In this document: positions 37,391 to 48,313 of the stretch, one piece after another
Layout: each line of letters begins with the position of its first letter
How positions within the stretch are numbered: position 1 is the first letter of the stretch
Assembly (NCBI GenBank): GCA_019009955.1
Contig: CM032231.1
Location: 94,162,501-94,226,500 of the forward strand
From: Riptortus pedestris
Lineage: Eukaryota; Arthropoda; Insecta; Hemiptera; Alydidae
Direction of reading: 5' to 3'
Length of the DNA stretch: 64,000 nucleotides
Program-made: the position numbers and the translations under genes
Notes under the pieces: model-generated
Told to the model about the DNA's origin: nothing
Seen by the model: only the letters and a program-made list of their open reading frames with translations
Database searches by the model: none

Positions 37391-37884
37391 TTGGTCTTCT
37401 ATAGACTGTCATAGCCTGTCACTCGTCAAGTACTTTTTTTTTACTGAGGATGTTTTTGTGTAACATCCCTGGACTTTTTGGTATCATTAAGAACATGTGC
37501 CCTTTTTATCACAACTGATTCAAATATTAGCAAAAACCGAACTCTATACTAAATATCACAATGTGTCGGCCCACGCAAAACACTCCTACCTCCAATAGAT
37601 ATGACTACTAGCCTGGAAAGATGTGACTTGAAGATAGTGAAAACCGACTTAGAAGTGATTTCGAAACTGGATAGATGGAACATCTGTTGGTATTCAAGCT
37701 GACGGGAGGCTGACCCCATGTGATAGATAGCCATCTCGGAAAGCAGCTAAGCTCAATTCTTGTGAAATCTTATTTACCTTGTATGGCTGCGAGAAGTCAG
37801 TCTCTCTGAGAATAATGCATGTTTGTTTTTTTTAATGCATTATTTATTGCTTCTTAAATTTCATACGTGTAAATACCTTTTGAC
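37391..37884. other. no gene recognised
   Basis: A 61-codon minus-strand frame at 37549-37734 has no motif. Confidence 0.35.
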
Positions 37885-38376
37885 GAAGTTTCTGCCCAAA
37901 CTAAGTAGATTTCACAACTTGATCTCATTTCACAACATATTCCCCATTCTTACACACTGTAAACAACCGATGAGTAGGTGGGGTTACTGAAGGTTTAAAA
38001 CAAGAAAGCACGAATTACTCAATTTATACTTGAGTTACGATGAAATGCTTAGAACAACAATTGTAGATTATCAATAATTTAGTAAAATTGGATCAATAAC
38101 ATTTTACGATCCGACTTATAATAACGGAGATATTTTGAATTTTCGAATCCCCGACTCTCTTATATCCGCACTATTCAATGTCAGATTTATGCCAATTACA
38201 AATGTGATCTTTAGTGTCGGCTGAAGCGGTTAAATGGCAAGAATATATATAATATTTAGAACAGCCCTCATTTTCTTTATCTACTAGGTCGGCTCCATGG
38301 ACAGATTAAGAATATTTTCGAAACCGCATCATGAGTACGACCTCTATAGCTGATTTCCTTAGAGGAAATCTGTTAA
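37885..38376 (-). mobile_element. HINE-like element, nearly complete
   Basis: Decayed hairpin end at the left ('tctgcccaaactaagtagat'), body on the minus strand, a remnant AT stretch near 38245, and the 5' end 'gatttccttagaggaaatc' followed by TGTTAA. Confidence 0.7.
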
Positions 38377-38766
38377 AATTTTGCAAATAATTCCAACCAA
38401 TTTTACAGTTTTCAAAGGAATTATTTTCGTTGTCCCGGTTCAATTCCAGTATTTTAAAATAAATGTATACTTTTAAGGATTTTTAAAAAAATGAATATCT
38501 TATTCCTGCAACGCAGGCTGAAAATATATCAATGAAAACAGTACTGCAATTTGTTAAGGCTATTCATCAGCAATGCACGCAGGTGCTATAAAAAATAAGC
38601 AGATTTCCCTTGTGGTGAAAAACCAATACAAATATGCATGGTTTGGTTAATACTCGAGTAAGATAAAAATTTAATGAATAGCTATAGTAGTATATTGTAT
38701 AGATATTTGGAATGTTTAGTTCTCTAAACACTTTTTCCTTCCAATCCAATGTTAACAAAAACATCA

Positions 38767-38987
38767 CGGGTTCAGATTAGCTAAGTCAGTTAATGCTTTA
38801 ATCTCACTTGATAAAACTCGAGTGGCGAGATCGATTCCCGCATGGGCAATAGGAATTTTTTTAGTGACGGACGCTTTAAATAAAATCCATAGTCGCAACT
38901 GTCTAGAAAAGGGTGGTAACTTGTAGATAACCCATCCTTATTAGCTATAATTGCAAAATATGGACATTAATAACAAATAATAATAAA
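38767..38987 (+). repeat. tRNA-derived SINE
   Basis: Plus-strand copy with B-box-like 'gagatcgattcccgc', conserved body 'aaaagggtggtaacttgtag' and an 'aataacaaataataataaa' tail. Confidence 0.8.
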
Positions 38988-39243
38988 GACAATTCGGCAT
39001 ATTTGTGATTCGTAAGTAAGCTGTTTAATGACAAATGAGAGATAAGTAGGAGGGGGGGGGGGTTACTGAAAATTAAGAAGTACAAGTATCTCAGTAAATG
39101 TTAGGCAATAAATTTATAAAATAGCATTCGTATTATACTGATTGTAAAAAGTTGTTATGCAACTGAAAGGTAAGTAGAACGACTCTGTAGTACGTACTAT
39201 ATATTTGTGTGTTTGACGGAGTGGGAATTTCTATAAACTGGTC

Positions 39244-39453
39244 CAGATGATCAGGTTGGGCGTGGAAGTCAAGGCGTTAAGACTTAGTACACTTAGTAAA
39301 TCTAGAGATATGACCTCGATTCCGACGTGTGGAATAAGAATTTATCGCATGCCGAGCTCATTAATTAATATCTTTCATCCAGCCCTTGCTAGAACAGGGC
39401 GGAAATTTGTAGAAAACCGGTCCCAGTTACCTATAGAGAGCGTTAATGAATAA
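39244..39453 (+). repeat. tRNA-derived SINE, diverged
   Basis: 'gatcaggttgggcgtgga' head with a 'gtcaaggcgttaagac' A-box region, 'gacctcgattccgac' B-box region, and a degraded body. Confidence 0.7.
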
Positions 39454-40202
39454 CATTGAATAGGAAGCCAAAAAAATAAAAACTTAATAGAGCTCTTAGT
39501 AGGTGTTTATATAGATTTTGTAGAACAACAATTGTAGAGCATCAATTCTTTAACAGAGTTGGTTCTATAAAGTTTTGCGATACGATTTCTAATAACGCGG
39601 ACATTTGTGAATTTTCAAAATCCCTCTTCTAATTACCCCTCCCCCAGATTTCAGCCATTAACTAATATGATATATAGTGTTGAATGAAACAGATAAATAT
39701 CGAGTAAGGTGTAGAAGAAATAAGTACTTCCGATTCACGACCTCAAAATCGTAATTTGTAACGTCATCGCAGAACGAATTTGTATGCGTCTCACACAGTA
39801 AACGTTCAATGAATATTGGGTATTTAAGCTTGGAATAGTCGTTCATGATATAGCAGCGTATTTCTAACATTACATGAGTAGGAGTGCGGGTCTTCTAAAA
39901 GCTGAAAACTAAAAAATCCAAATATCTCAGTTAATATTCATAATAGAGAATAAATATATATAACAATATTTATATTACATTATATCTGGAATGTGATTGG
40001 TTCTATACAAGATTTCCATCCAATATATAACAACGGAGATATTTCAAGTTTTCAAAATTCCGTCCTCTAAGCATCTCCCCCTTCCCACTGGCCCTATTTC
40101 AACCATTAACGAACTTGACCGTTGGTTTTGTATGAAAGGCTTATATATCGAGACTGGTTACGTCCACACAAAACTAGCTACTGCTAGAGCCCTAATAAAC
40201 AA

Positions 40203-40248
<46 letters not shown>

Positions 40249-40370
40249 TTGAACGGACCTCCTTTTCGTCTTCTACTAGGTAGGATCGATGGACATTTGA
40301 GGATATTTTTCGAAAATCGCGTTATGAGTACAACCTCAATAGCCGATTTCCCTTAAGGAAAATCCGCTAA

Positions 40371-41047
40371 TAAACGCAGTATACCATTGCTGTATTCAAA
40401 CCCGGAACTAGTATTCATAAATCAGTAGATAATTTATTTTCTTTAATGTTTACGTTGGCCACGAATGACTATCAAGGTCATTTTTCTTTGAGGCACAATA
40501 TTTAAATGGTCAACTTACCTTACTGAATAGATAAATAAGTCAAATATTTTGAGATATTATCTGAAATATAGACTTTATGTAACGTGAATAAAGGGCCCCT
40601 CGATTCTCCAGACGACAGCTGAAGAGAACTTCTATTTCTATTCTACCTCTATGCAACTGTAATAGAATTGCTAGTGGCATTTCATCCACCTTTGACGTCA
40701 CTACGGAATTTGACCTTAACAAACAATGAATCTCTTCAAGTTTGCGAGGGGAGTTGTAAACTCCAACAAGCACGATTTCTGCACTTAAATGATTTATAAA
40801 AATACATCTTAAAAATGTTAAATAACTATATTATTAGTAAATATTTACTAAATATAGCTAAACTTAATATTTAAAAAAGTTGAAGTTGTGAATCCTGCTA
40901 TTAAATAAAATAAACATAATATTTGTACTTCATTTGATGTAATAGAGAAATCTCATAAAGCATAATTTATAGATCATTTTATGATTACCAAAAAGATACT
41001 ATAAATATCTTCTTAATCTCTAATAAGTACCAAAAAATGTGAATGTT
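40371..41047. other. no gene recognised
   Basis: A 77-codon minus-strand frame at 40540-40773 has no motif. Otherwise AT-rich. Confidence 0.4.
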
Positions 41048-41174
41048 TTAGCAGATTTCCCTCAAGGGAAATCAGCTATTGAGGTTGTACTCATGACGGA
41101 ATTTTCGACACTTTTCTTCAAATGTCCATTGATCCTACCTAGTAGATGATGAAAATGAGGTCCGTTCAAAACTG

Positions 41175-41215
<41 letters not shown>

Positions 41216-41653
41216 CTGTTACCGCTCTAGTGGTGGAAATTTTTGTTTGATCTTTACCAAACTTCATATTTAAACGGTTTATGGTAAAAGAAAGATCAAG
41301 TTCGTTAACGGCTGAAATCGGACCAGTGGGAGGGGAGGGGTTTAGAGGGGAGGATTTTCGAAAATTCAAAATATCTCCGTTACTATACGTCGGATCGAAA
41401 AATTGTACAGAGTCAATCTTATTACAAATTAAATTTACTATAAATATTGTTATATACATTTATTCTCTATCTTGAATATTAACCGAGATATTTGCATTTT
41501 TATTAAATCTGGGCGGCTAACGGACAAAGTGGCTTTCCCGCCAAAAGCTAGTTTGGCCGTTTCATTAACTGCTCTGCTCTCGTGAAATTTCTCTATTGTA
41601 AAACTTCAGGTAGGAAATCTGCTTAGTTTACGCAGCCCCTGCGTGACGGACTT
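41048..41653 (+). mobile_element. HINE-like element, complete
   Basis: 606 bp with clean ends: TTAGCAGATTTCCCTCAAGG at the left; GGAAATCTGCTTAGTTTACG, the intact hairpin ACGCAGCCCCTGCGT and GACGGACTTTTTT at the right. AT array at 41178-41210. Cargo at 41505-41580 ('ggcggctaacggacaaa' to 'aactgctctgctctcgtg') is homologous to the cargo of the nested copy at 28586. Confidence 0.87.
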
Positions 41654-41739
41654 TTTTATTTTCACTCCATGTAAACCATCTCAACTAACTTAGTCCATAT
41701 TGATATAAAGGGAATGTGCACGACAAGACGTTACAACAG

Positions 41740-41925
41740 TCCTTAAGAAGAAATTTCAACATTCTAAGGCTAATGGTTTCTGAGTTATTCGAGACATGTA
41801 CAATGTCACGCCATATTTGTACCCAAAAAGATCCAGATTCGGAGGGAATGAATAACTGTTGAGAACCATAAACAGAAATGTTTCTTCATTAGAATATTTC
41901 CTTTTGTTTGTACAAAGAAGTAATA
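41740..41925. repeat. unclassified dispersed repeat
   Basis: A second copy is found split at 47527-47556 and 48314-48440. Shared blocks are 'aaatttcaac(a/g)ttctaaggct' and 'ataactgttgag'. No coding potential or family recognised. Confidence 0.55.
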
Positions 41926-42034
41926 AAAGAATAATTTTATTGGCCACGCCCCCTTTGGATGTTCTGAGGTGATTCTATGTCAAACAATTGTCAGAGTTCA
42001 GCTTTCATCTTCAAAATTGCATTTAGATATTGTA

Positions 42035-42457
42035 TTGGGTTGTAAAATAAGTTCTTAGCGTTTATCAATATTTCAATTTAATCCTCTCTGTGTTTATAAA
42101 ATCTTGTTTATATGGTCAATAATGTTTACATATTCTAAAAAAGGATTGGTTAAGGTGCTTCTATGCATCAGTTCCGACCGAGATTCATTATCGTTAAGTT
42201 GTATGCTTGCTCATAATGGAAGAGGAAAACAAAGGCATAGTTTTTCACCACGATAACGTTCGCCATCACGTGTCTTTGCAGACCCGGCAGAAATTACTGG
42301 AAGTTCTGTGAGGACGGAATTGAAAAATTAACTGAAAGATGGCAACATTTAATAGATCAAAATGGGCCACATATAATTGATTAAAAATATTTACAATAAT
42401 CTGAAGATTTTATTGAAATCGCAAGTAAAAAACGCTACGAACTTAATTATAACCTAT
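42035..42457 (+). mobile_element. mariner deletion derivative
   Basis: Terminal inverted repeats start TTGGGTTGTAAAATAAGTTC at the left and have a diverged partner at the right ('aacgctacgaacttaattat'), with TA on both sides (42033-42034 and 42458-42459). Inside, a plus-strand stretch at 42243-42311 translates to FHHDNVRHHVSLQTRQKLLE, the mariner transposase D-containing motif region. Then 42325-42375 gives GIEKLTERWQHLIDQNG, the transposase C-terminus. About two thirds of a roughly 1.3-kb autonomous element is missing, with an in-frame stop, so it is dead. Confidence 0.88.
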
Positions 42458-42576
42458 TATAAATTCGTCTATATTCAAAAGCTGTTAAGTATTTACTAAT
42501 ATGTTTTCAGAGAAATTAGTCATTGAAGTTGTTAACAGAGGATTAATTATTTACATTTCTTTTCTATATGACTCAC

Positions 42577-42804
42577 CAAGTCGCTGAGAATTGCAGAAAG
42601 CCTACTAGTTCTATTGTCAAGATCCTCTCTGAGTTCGTCTATCACTCTCTGCATTTTCTCTAGCTCGTGCAGCCATCGTATCTCTATGGATATAATTTCC
42701 TCGGACCTCTTCACCTCGAGGTATGCTATGGCCAGCCCCAGCCCCAGTGACGCGGCGAGAGCTATCACAAAGTACACGACGACCTGTCTGTCCCGTCTCT
42801 CCAT
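42577..42804 (-). CDS. first coding exon, membrane coiled-coil protein, copy 1
   Basis: Encodes 76 residues from ATG at 42804 to a phase-0 splice donor: the last codon TTG is followed by GTGAGT (42571-42576). Without splicing the frame runs on only nine more codons to a stop. Residues 1-8 (MERRDRQV) form a short charged head. Residues about 9-31 (VVYFVIALAASLGLGLAIAY) form one hydrophobic helix. The rest (32-76) is a heptad-like, charged, Ile/Leu-rich stretch, so a type II membrane protein with a coiled-coil stalk is expected. It is about 65% identical to copies 2 and 3, with matching length and splice phase. The first intron, toward lower coordinates, holds the mariner relic and several HINE copies. 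No exon 2 was found. Type II membrane collagens and gliomedin-like proteins share this N-terminal plan, but no collagen or olfactomedin exon is visible, so the family remains unassigned. Confidence 0.72.
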
Positions 42805-42851
42805 CTCGACTGGCTTGCATCCCTCCCACCTAGTGAGAGCAGCTCCACCTC

Positions 42852-42905
42852 CCCTCTCTTATCACCGGCCTAGCTACTGGGGGTTGCATTGCAACTGATA
42901 ACGCT
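42852..42905 (-). promoter_or_regulatory. putative promoter/5'UTR with paired GATA motifs, copy 1
   Basis: On the minus strand, GTTATCAGTTG (42892-42902) contains both an inverted GATA motif and the initiator-like TCAGTT about 92 bp before the ATG. GTGATAAGAGAGGGG (42850-42864) lies closer to the ATG. The same pair, order and spacing recur at all four exons. The GACAGAG motif just upstream is shared with copy 4. No TATA box is evident. Confidence 0.55.
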
Positions 42906-43020
42906 CTCTGTCAGCTCGGAGCGCTACCTTGAATCTTCCTCTCAGGGTCCGAGTCCCGCGCCAAGCCAGTCTGCTACACTAAGACGCCCCCAATGTACGA
43001 ACGTTACACCTACATGGAAA

Positions 43021-43830
43021 AAGTCCGTCGCGCGGGTGCTGCGTATACTAAGCAGATTTCCCTCGTGCGTTAGTAGGGTGTTCACTGAAGGCTGAAAACA
43101 AGAAATTGATAATTGCTCGCTTAATATTCGCGTAAATAAAAAAAGTATAGAACAAAAACTGTATAGCCTCAATTGTTAAAAAAGGTTGATTCTATAACCT
43201 TTTAATATCAGACTCATAATAACGCGCCTCTTAATAACTCCTCTAGAATGGCGAGTTCGATTCCCGCCTGGGCAATAGGAATTTTTTTAGTGACAAATTC
43301 ATTAAATAAAATCCCTACTCCCAACCTATCTAGAAAGAGTTGTAACCACGTAGATAACTCGCCCCAATTAGGCCTAGTAGCATAAAGTGGACGCAAAAAA
43401 ATAACAACAATAACGCAGATATCAGAATTACTGATTTACCCCTCCCTACTCTGGGTCCAATCTCACGTTTTTACTAATATGATTTTTAATATGGAATGAA
43501 ACAGTTAAATATCCAGTATGGTCTAGAGCAAATAAACATTTTTAAGTTAAGAACGTAAAATCTTAACATGGTGACCTCATTACACAACGTATTTGTATTT
43601 AAGCCACACAGAAAGAGGTCAATAAAAGAATATTTGGTATTTAAGCTTCTGATAAAGTTGTTCATGATATAACAGCTTATTGTTAAACTGGCATGAGTAG
43701 AGATTCTATACAATTTTTAGATAGGACGATATTTCGAAAGTACTTCCTGCCCTATGAATCCACCGTAATGGTCTTGATCTTTATTTTTACATAAAACGTA
43801 TAAATATCGAGTTTAGTAACGATAAAAAAA
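43021..43830 (-). mobile_element. HINE-like element, 5' end missing, with nested SINE
   Basis: Hairpin end at the left (CGCGCGGGTGCTGCG complement), then body on the minus strand interrupted by a SINE at 43227-43412. It reaches 'aaatatcgagtttagtaacg' at 43803-43822, where orientation flips into the next copy. It starts about 115 bp upstream of the copy 1 promoter. Confidence 0.75.
43227..43412 (+). repeat. tRNA-derived SINE, 5'-truncated, in HINE
   Basis: Starts just before the B-box region (GCGAGTTCGATTCCCGCC), with a conserved body and tail. AATAACGC occurs on both sides (about 43217-43226 and 43405-43414), consistent with a target duplication, so truncation probably happened at insertion. 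Confidence 0.75.
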
Positions 43831-44549
43831 TAACTCGATGTTAAACTCTTTATGTAAAAATGAAGATGAAGTTCGTTAATGGTTGAAATCAGACTAGTCG
43901 GAGTGGGGGTTTAGAAGGGAGAATTTCGAAAACTCCAAATATCTGTTATTATGCCTCGGATCGAAAAAGTGTATAGAACCAATCAAACTGCATATTTAAT
44001 TTTCTATGAATGTTGTTAATTATGTTTTTTTCAGTTTCTTGATTATTTATTAAGGGAGATATTTGCATTTGTGCAAATGTTTTCAATCATCAGTAAACCC
44101 CCACTCCTACTCATGTCATAAGAATATCTTGTTGTATATTGAACATCTCTATTCGGGGCTTGATTAATTATCGTTGTATGATGACGTCTTCAATTAAAAT
44201 TTTCCAGTTTAGACTCTAAAATGTTTATTTGATCTGTACGATACTCAATATTTAACCGTTTAATTCAAATGTAATGTTCATATTCAGTAATGGCTGATTT
44301 TGCAGTAGAAATAGGGAAGGGTTTTAGTGGGAGGCTGCTCTACAATTGCCTCAAAACTTTTATGCTTAACTCATATATTGAGAGAGTTATTAGCTTTTTC
44401 ATGCATTTAATCTTCTTTAAAATTCCACTTTTACTCATCGAAATTTTATTTTGAAATGGAGAATATATGGTGAATTGAGCTTAGACGTGTATCAAACCCG
44501 CACGCGGGTAACATACTTAGTTTACACAAACCCTGCGTGATGGACTTTT
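43831..44549 (+). mobile_element. HINE-like long-form element, 5' end missing
   Basis: Starts with 'actcgatgttaaactcttta', the inverted counterpart of the preceding copy's end, and runs through two body modules to a decayed 3' end (ACATACTTAGTTTACACAAA, CCTGCGTGA, TGGACTTTT). Confidence 0.72.
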
Positions 44550-44881
44550 AATTAATTCATTATCAAATTTCTTAATTCCATTCGTTTAAAGGTGAATAAA
44601 AATATATCAAGACTGACATGAGTTGAAATGATTTAAGAGTGTGGGAGATTCTTAATAAAGCGTGCAAAAGGTTTGTTAGACCTGGCCCTGCAGGGAAAGG
44701 AGGATTTACATTTATAGTGAATGCAGTCCAAGGAATAATAAATCTCAGTCCAAAGAGGAACAGTATTTTAATGTCTGTTAATCAGTGCCGGTTCGGCAAC
44801 ACGCGCTCCACGCCACGTCACTCCTCCCTTGGCGGCTCGTCTCACCTTAACCTTTACGCTCACATATCCGATTAATAAGGC
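44550..44881. other. no gene recognised
   Basis: A 78-codon frame at 44639-44875 has no recognisable motif. The last 100 bp are GC-richer. Confidence 0.3.
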
Positions 44882-45262
44882 AGTCCGTCACGCAGGAGAT
44901 GCGTCAACTAAGCAGATTTCCCACGTGCGTCACGCATTTGCATTTATCTCAAAACTTGAAAGTTCAAAGAGAACAATATTTGGTATTTAGGCTTCAAAAA
45001 AAGTGCTTCATATTAGAACAGCTAATAATAATTGACCAGGAGTGGGAATTTACTGAAGGCTGAAAACTAAAAAAAGCAAATATCTCGGTTAATAATAATC
45101 ATAGTGAAAAACAACATTTATAGAACATTACATGTGTAATAAGATTGGTTCTATACAATATTTCAATCCAACGCATAATAACAGATATTAAGAATTTCCG
45201 AAATTCCTCACTAAACCTCCCCTCCCTCCCATTGGTCAGATTTCTGTCATTAACGAACTCTA
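44882..45262 (-). mobile_element. HINE-like element, 5' end missing
   Basis: Hairpin end at the left (ACGCAGGAGATGCGT complement), body on the minus strand to 'tcattaacgaactcta', where orientation flips at a short TATATA. Confidence 0.75.
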
Positions 45263-45962
45263 TATATATTCGTTTTACGTAAAACTAATGGTCAAGTTCG
45301 GTAATGGCTGAAATCGGACAGGGTGGAGGGGGGGGGTTAGAGAGGAGACATTTTGAAAATTCCAAATATCTTGATTATTATTTGTCGAATCAAAGAATAG
45401 TATAGAACCAATCTCATTACAAATTTAATTGTCTACATATGTTTATAAATACATATTTTCTGCACCATGAATATTATTCTATATATTTGCATTTTTTAGT
45501 TTTCAGCCTTCAGTAAACTCCTACTTCTACTCATGTCATATTAACAATAACCTGATATATCACGGATCACTTCATGCCAAGGTTAAACACCAAATATGGT
45601 TTTCATTGAACTTTTACTTTGTGAGATTCATGCAAATATTTTATGTGATGACGTGATCAACTACGATTTTTTGTTCTTTACTCGAAAATGTTTATTTGAT
45701 CTATTCCATACACTATATTTATTATTGGTTGAAATCAGACCTGGAATAGTGGGGGTTTAGGAGAGAGGATTGAAACTTAAAAAATATCTCCGCATTATGA
45801 GTCAGATCATAAAATTCTATAAAACCAATCTTGTTAAACTATTAATGTTCTACAATTTTCATTTTATGCATTTTTTCGTAACTCAACTACGAAGAGAGTT
45901 ATTCGTATTTTCTTGTTTTCCGCCTTCAGTAACCCCTCCCCCATCTTCTCATCGTTTTTAAT
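45263..45962 (+). mobile_element. HINE-like long-form element, left part
   Basis: Plus-strand body from 'gtaaaactaatggtcaagtt' through both modules to 'ctcatcgtttttaat', where a minus-strand fragment intervenes. It ends at 46281-46411. Confidence 0.72.
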
Positions 45963-46280
45963 GAAGTCCGTCACTAAACTAAGCAATTTCCCTCGTAAAG
46001 TTTAGTAATAGATAAATCTACATACTGGTAACACAACAGCACCGTGAGTAAATACTAACGGAAATAAGAAATGTTCCATCCAATTTCAATAACCTGCCGA
46101 CAGGAAGCGGACTGATGGCTGAAAACTTAAAAATGCTAATATCTTGGTTAATATTCAAGATTGAGAATAAATGTATATAACAATATTTTTGTAAATTTAA
46201 TTTGCAATAAGAATGATTCTACACACTTTTTCGATCTGACGTATAGTAACGGAGATATTTTGAATTTTCTTGTTTTCCGC
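45963..46280 (-). mobile_element. nested HINE-like fragment
   Basis: Starts AAGTCCGTCACTAAACTAAG (hairpin deleted) and carries a minus-strand body to 'acggagatattttgaatttt'. It is flanked by two copies of an about 50-bp host segment ('ttcttgttttccgcct' to 'atcgtttttaa'). Confidence 0.65.
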
Positions 46281-46411
46281 CTCTAAACCCCTCCCCCATC
46301 TTCAATCGTTTTTAAAAATATAAATAGATAATATGTGGGGAGATTAGATCAGAAGTGTGTTTTACCGGCACGTGGGAAATTGCTTAGTTTACGCAGCCCC
46401 TGCGTGACTGA
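46281..46411 (+). mobile_element. HINE-like element, right part
   Basis: Completes the copy started at 45263: 'agattagatcagaagtgtg', GTGGGAAATTGCTTAGTTTA, the intact hairpin ACGCAGCCCCTGCGT and GACTGAAA. Confidence 0.75.
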
Positions 46412-46924
46412 AATTGTTTATAAATCAGTCCACAAAAACAGTTGTTTTAAATGACGTCCTGCCTATCATCAGGTGTCAATCATTATTCTCCTGGCGCCAC
46501 CTCATCACCTCATTAAATGCAACGTTATTATCATTTATAATGTGCATCTATTATATAATATTATTTTAAACATTATAATGGATCATTAGAAGCAATTCTG
46601 CTCCAAGATCTTCCCTCGGAGGTCCAATGATGCACCAATTAACTTAATAAATGGTGATGAAATGGATCGTAGAGGGAAGGGACAATTACTTTGGACATCC
46701 ATCCTACATCGTTTATTGGAAATTTCGACACCTAAAGATAATCTGTTACACCTGGATGATATCCGAATCTGGAGATGTTCCTATTTGCGCTTAAGAGGTT
46801 CAAGGTACCCATTAAAACTCTTGATGACATAGACACGGTTTCAATTCATGCTTGAGCATGGGAATTTATATGTTAGTGGTGAAAATAGTTTGCTATATTT
46901 TCAATAAAATTTAACATATGTCGG
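46412..46924. other. no gene recognised; may include hAT-related sequence
   Basis: No repeat assigned with confidence. It directly precedes the hAT relic. Confidence 0.3.
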
Positions 46925-47414
46925 CAACAACCGGCCTACTGGATCCGGCACGCGAGAAATTTGGAAAACCCCAATTAAACAAAAATATTACACTACTTAC
47001 TCCAAATGAGCAGGAAGAGGAGAGATTTGTCGTTAGGCAGTACTTCTAAATGTGAACAGTTCTTTTCAGTAATGAAAGCTAATAAATTAATCCATTGTAC
47101 AAGGCTGATTAAAGAAAATTTGCAATATTCTTTTCTTGTATAAGTGGAATTAATCCAAACTTCGATAGATTAGTTTCCCAAATTCAAGCTCACCAGTCTC
47201 ATAGACTTAGGTGTCGCTCCTTAACTTTCGTTGTTTGTAATAATTCCAAATTTTACGATTTAATTATAATGTTGTACCTATTTTTTTCATTTCATTTTGT
47301 TATTATAAAATTTGTATTATAATTAAATTTTTGTGTAATTCATGTCTGATATCTTTCGTTAAAAATTTCAACACTACTTTAAAATGCACTAGTTTTAAAA
47401 ACGGCCCACGACTG
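46925..47414 (+). pseudogene. hAT-like transposase relic and 3' end
   Basis: At 47048-47142 the plus strand translates to CEQFFSVMKANKLIHCTRLI then KENLQYSFLV. After a stop and a +1 shift, 47143-47205 gives SGINPNFDRLVSQIQAHQSH. Together these resemble the C-terminal region of ZBED/Charlie-type hAT transposases. The downstream AT-rich 3' part matches 23700-23935 in reverse. The right end reads CGGCCCACGACTG, whose complement starts CAG as hAT termini do. The start of the element is uncertain and the coding part is short and broken. Confidence 0.6.
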
Positions 47415-47556
47415 TATTTGCACACGTTATATCAAAGGTTTCCCATACCTGAATCTAAAAGGTCCGTGGTAATCCTATTAGAAAGTAAGTTTTATGAAGA
47501 CATTCCATTAACATTGTGAACGGATGACGAAATTTCAACGTTCTAAGGCTAGTGGT

Positions 47557-47697
47557 TTAAGCAGATTTTCCTTAAGAGGGGGAATTTCAAAAATTCAAAA
47601 TACTCTGTTATAGTAGATCGGATCGGAACATTTTAGAGGACCAATATTATTGCAAATTTAATGTTCTATAAATATTGTTATATATATATATATATAT

Positions 47698-47762
<65 letters not shown>

Positions 47763-48313
47763 CATTGATTTATTCTCTAACTTCTATATTGGTCGAGATA
47801 TTGTCATTTTTTACATGTCAGCCATCAGTAAACCCCCACTTTCAGTCATCGCAGGCCAGTAATAAGCTAATATATCATGGACCGTCTTATTTCGAGGTGA
47901 CGTACCATATATTGTGTTCAACAAATCTTTTCTAGATGATATGCATACAAATACTTTCCGATGACCCCCCCTCTTTGTTCTTGGATTACTAAAACTAGAC
48001 TGATTGAGATTCTTCGGTTACATTGTTATAAGTTGCACTTCTAGATGTAATAAACAGTTTTCAAAAAAATGAATGTATCATATTCAGATGTATTTCAGTA
48101 GGTGATGTTATTTCTGATCAAGAATATTTCCATCTTTCTATTCAGCTATGAGAGTTTGGCTGACCTTTTTGTTTACGAAATGTGAGTTGACTGAATCATT
48201 TCTCATTATCATTTGTATTTATTCACTTAATAATCATGGCGAGGTTAACTGTTACCAGTAGGCAGAATAATCTATTGTAAAACTTTACTAGAGAAATCTG
48301 ATTGGTTTATGTA
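47557..48313 (+). mobile_element. HINE-like element inserted in another repeat
   Basis: Left end TTTAAGCAGATTTTCCTTAA, immediately followed by mid-body sequence. An (AT)n array lies at 47669-47762, in the middle of the body as in the 18.3-kb copy. The 3' end is decayed (AGAAATCTGATTGGTTTATG) without hairpin. The flanks join as one copy of the repeat also seen at 41740-41925. Confidence 0.72.

Larger units (their letters stand above)
38572..40370 (-). mobile_element. HINE-like long-form element with two nested SINEs
   Basis: The hairpin end is at the left (GCACGCAGGTGC, then 'taagcagatttccc'). The body is interrupted by SINEs at 38767-38987 and 39244-39453 and continues through both modules and an AT array (40202-40242). 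The right end is GATTTCCCTTAAGGAAAATC with terminal CGCTAA. Treating it as one copy rather than two is an inference from colinearity. Confidence 0.7.

Noticed and set aside
20344..41475. Reading frames of 60-119 codons containing Tyr-Ile repeats (for example 20344-20553, 27032-27247, 28613-28864, 34430-34639, 39997-40356, 41166-41459)
   Set aside because: They are translations of (AT)n arrays and HINE flanks; the frames are not conserved between copies of the same element.
42614..42898. 94-codon plus-strand frame opposite exon copy 1
   Set aside because: Antisense shadow of a conserved exon; not preserved in the other copies.
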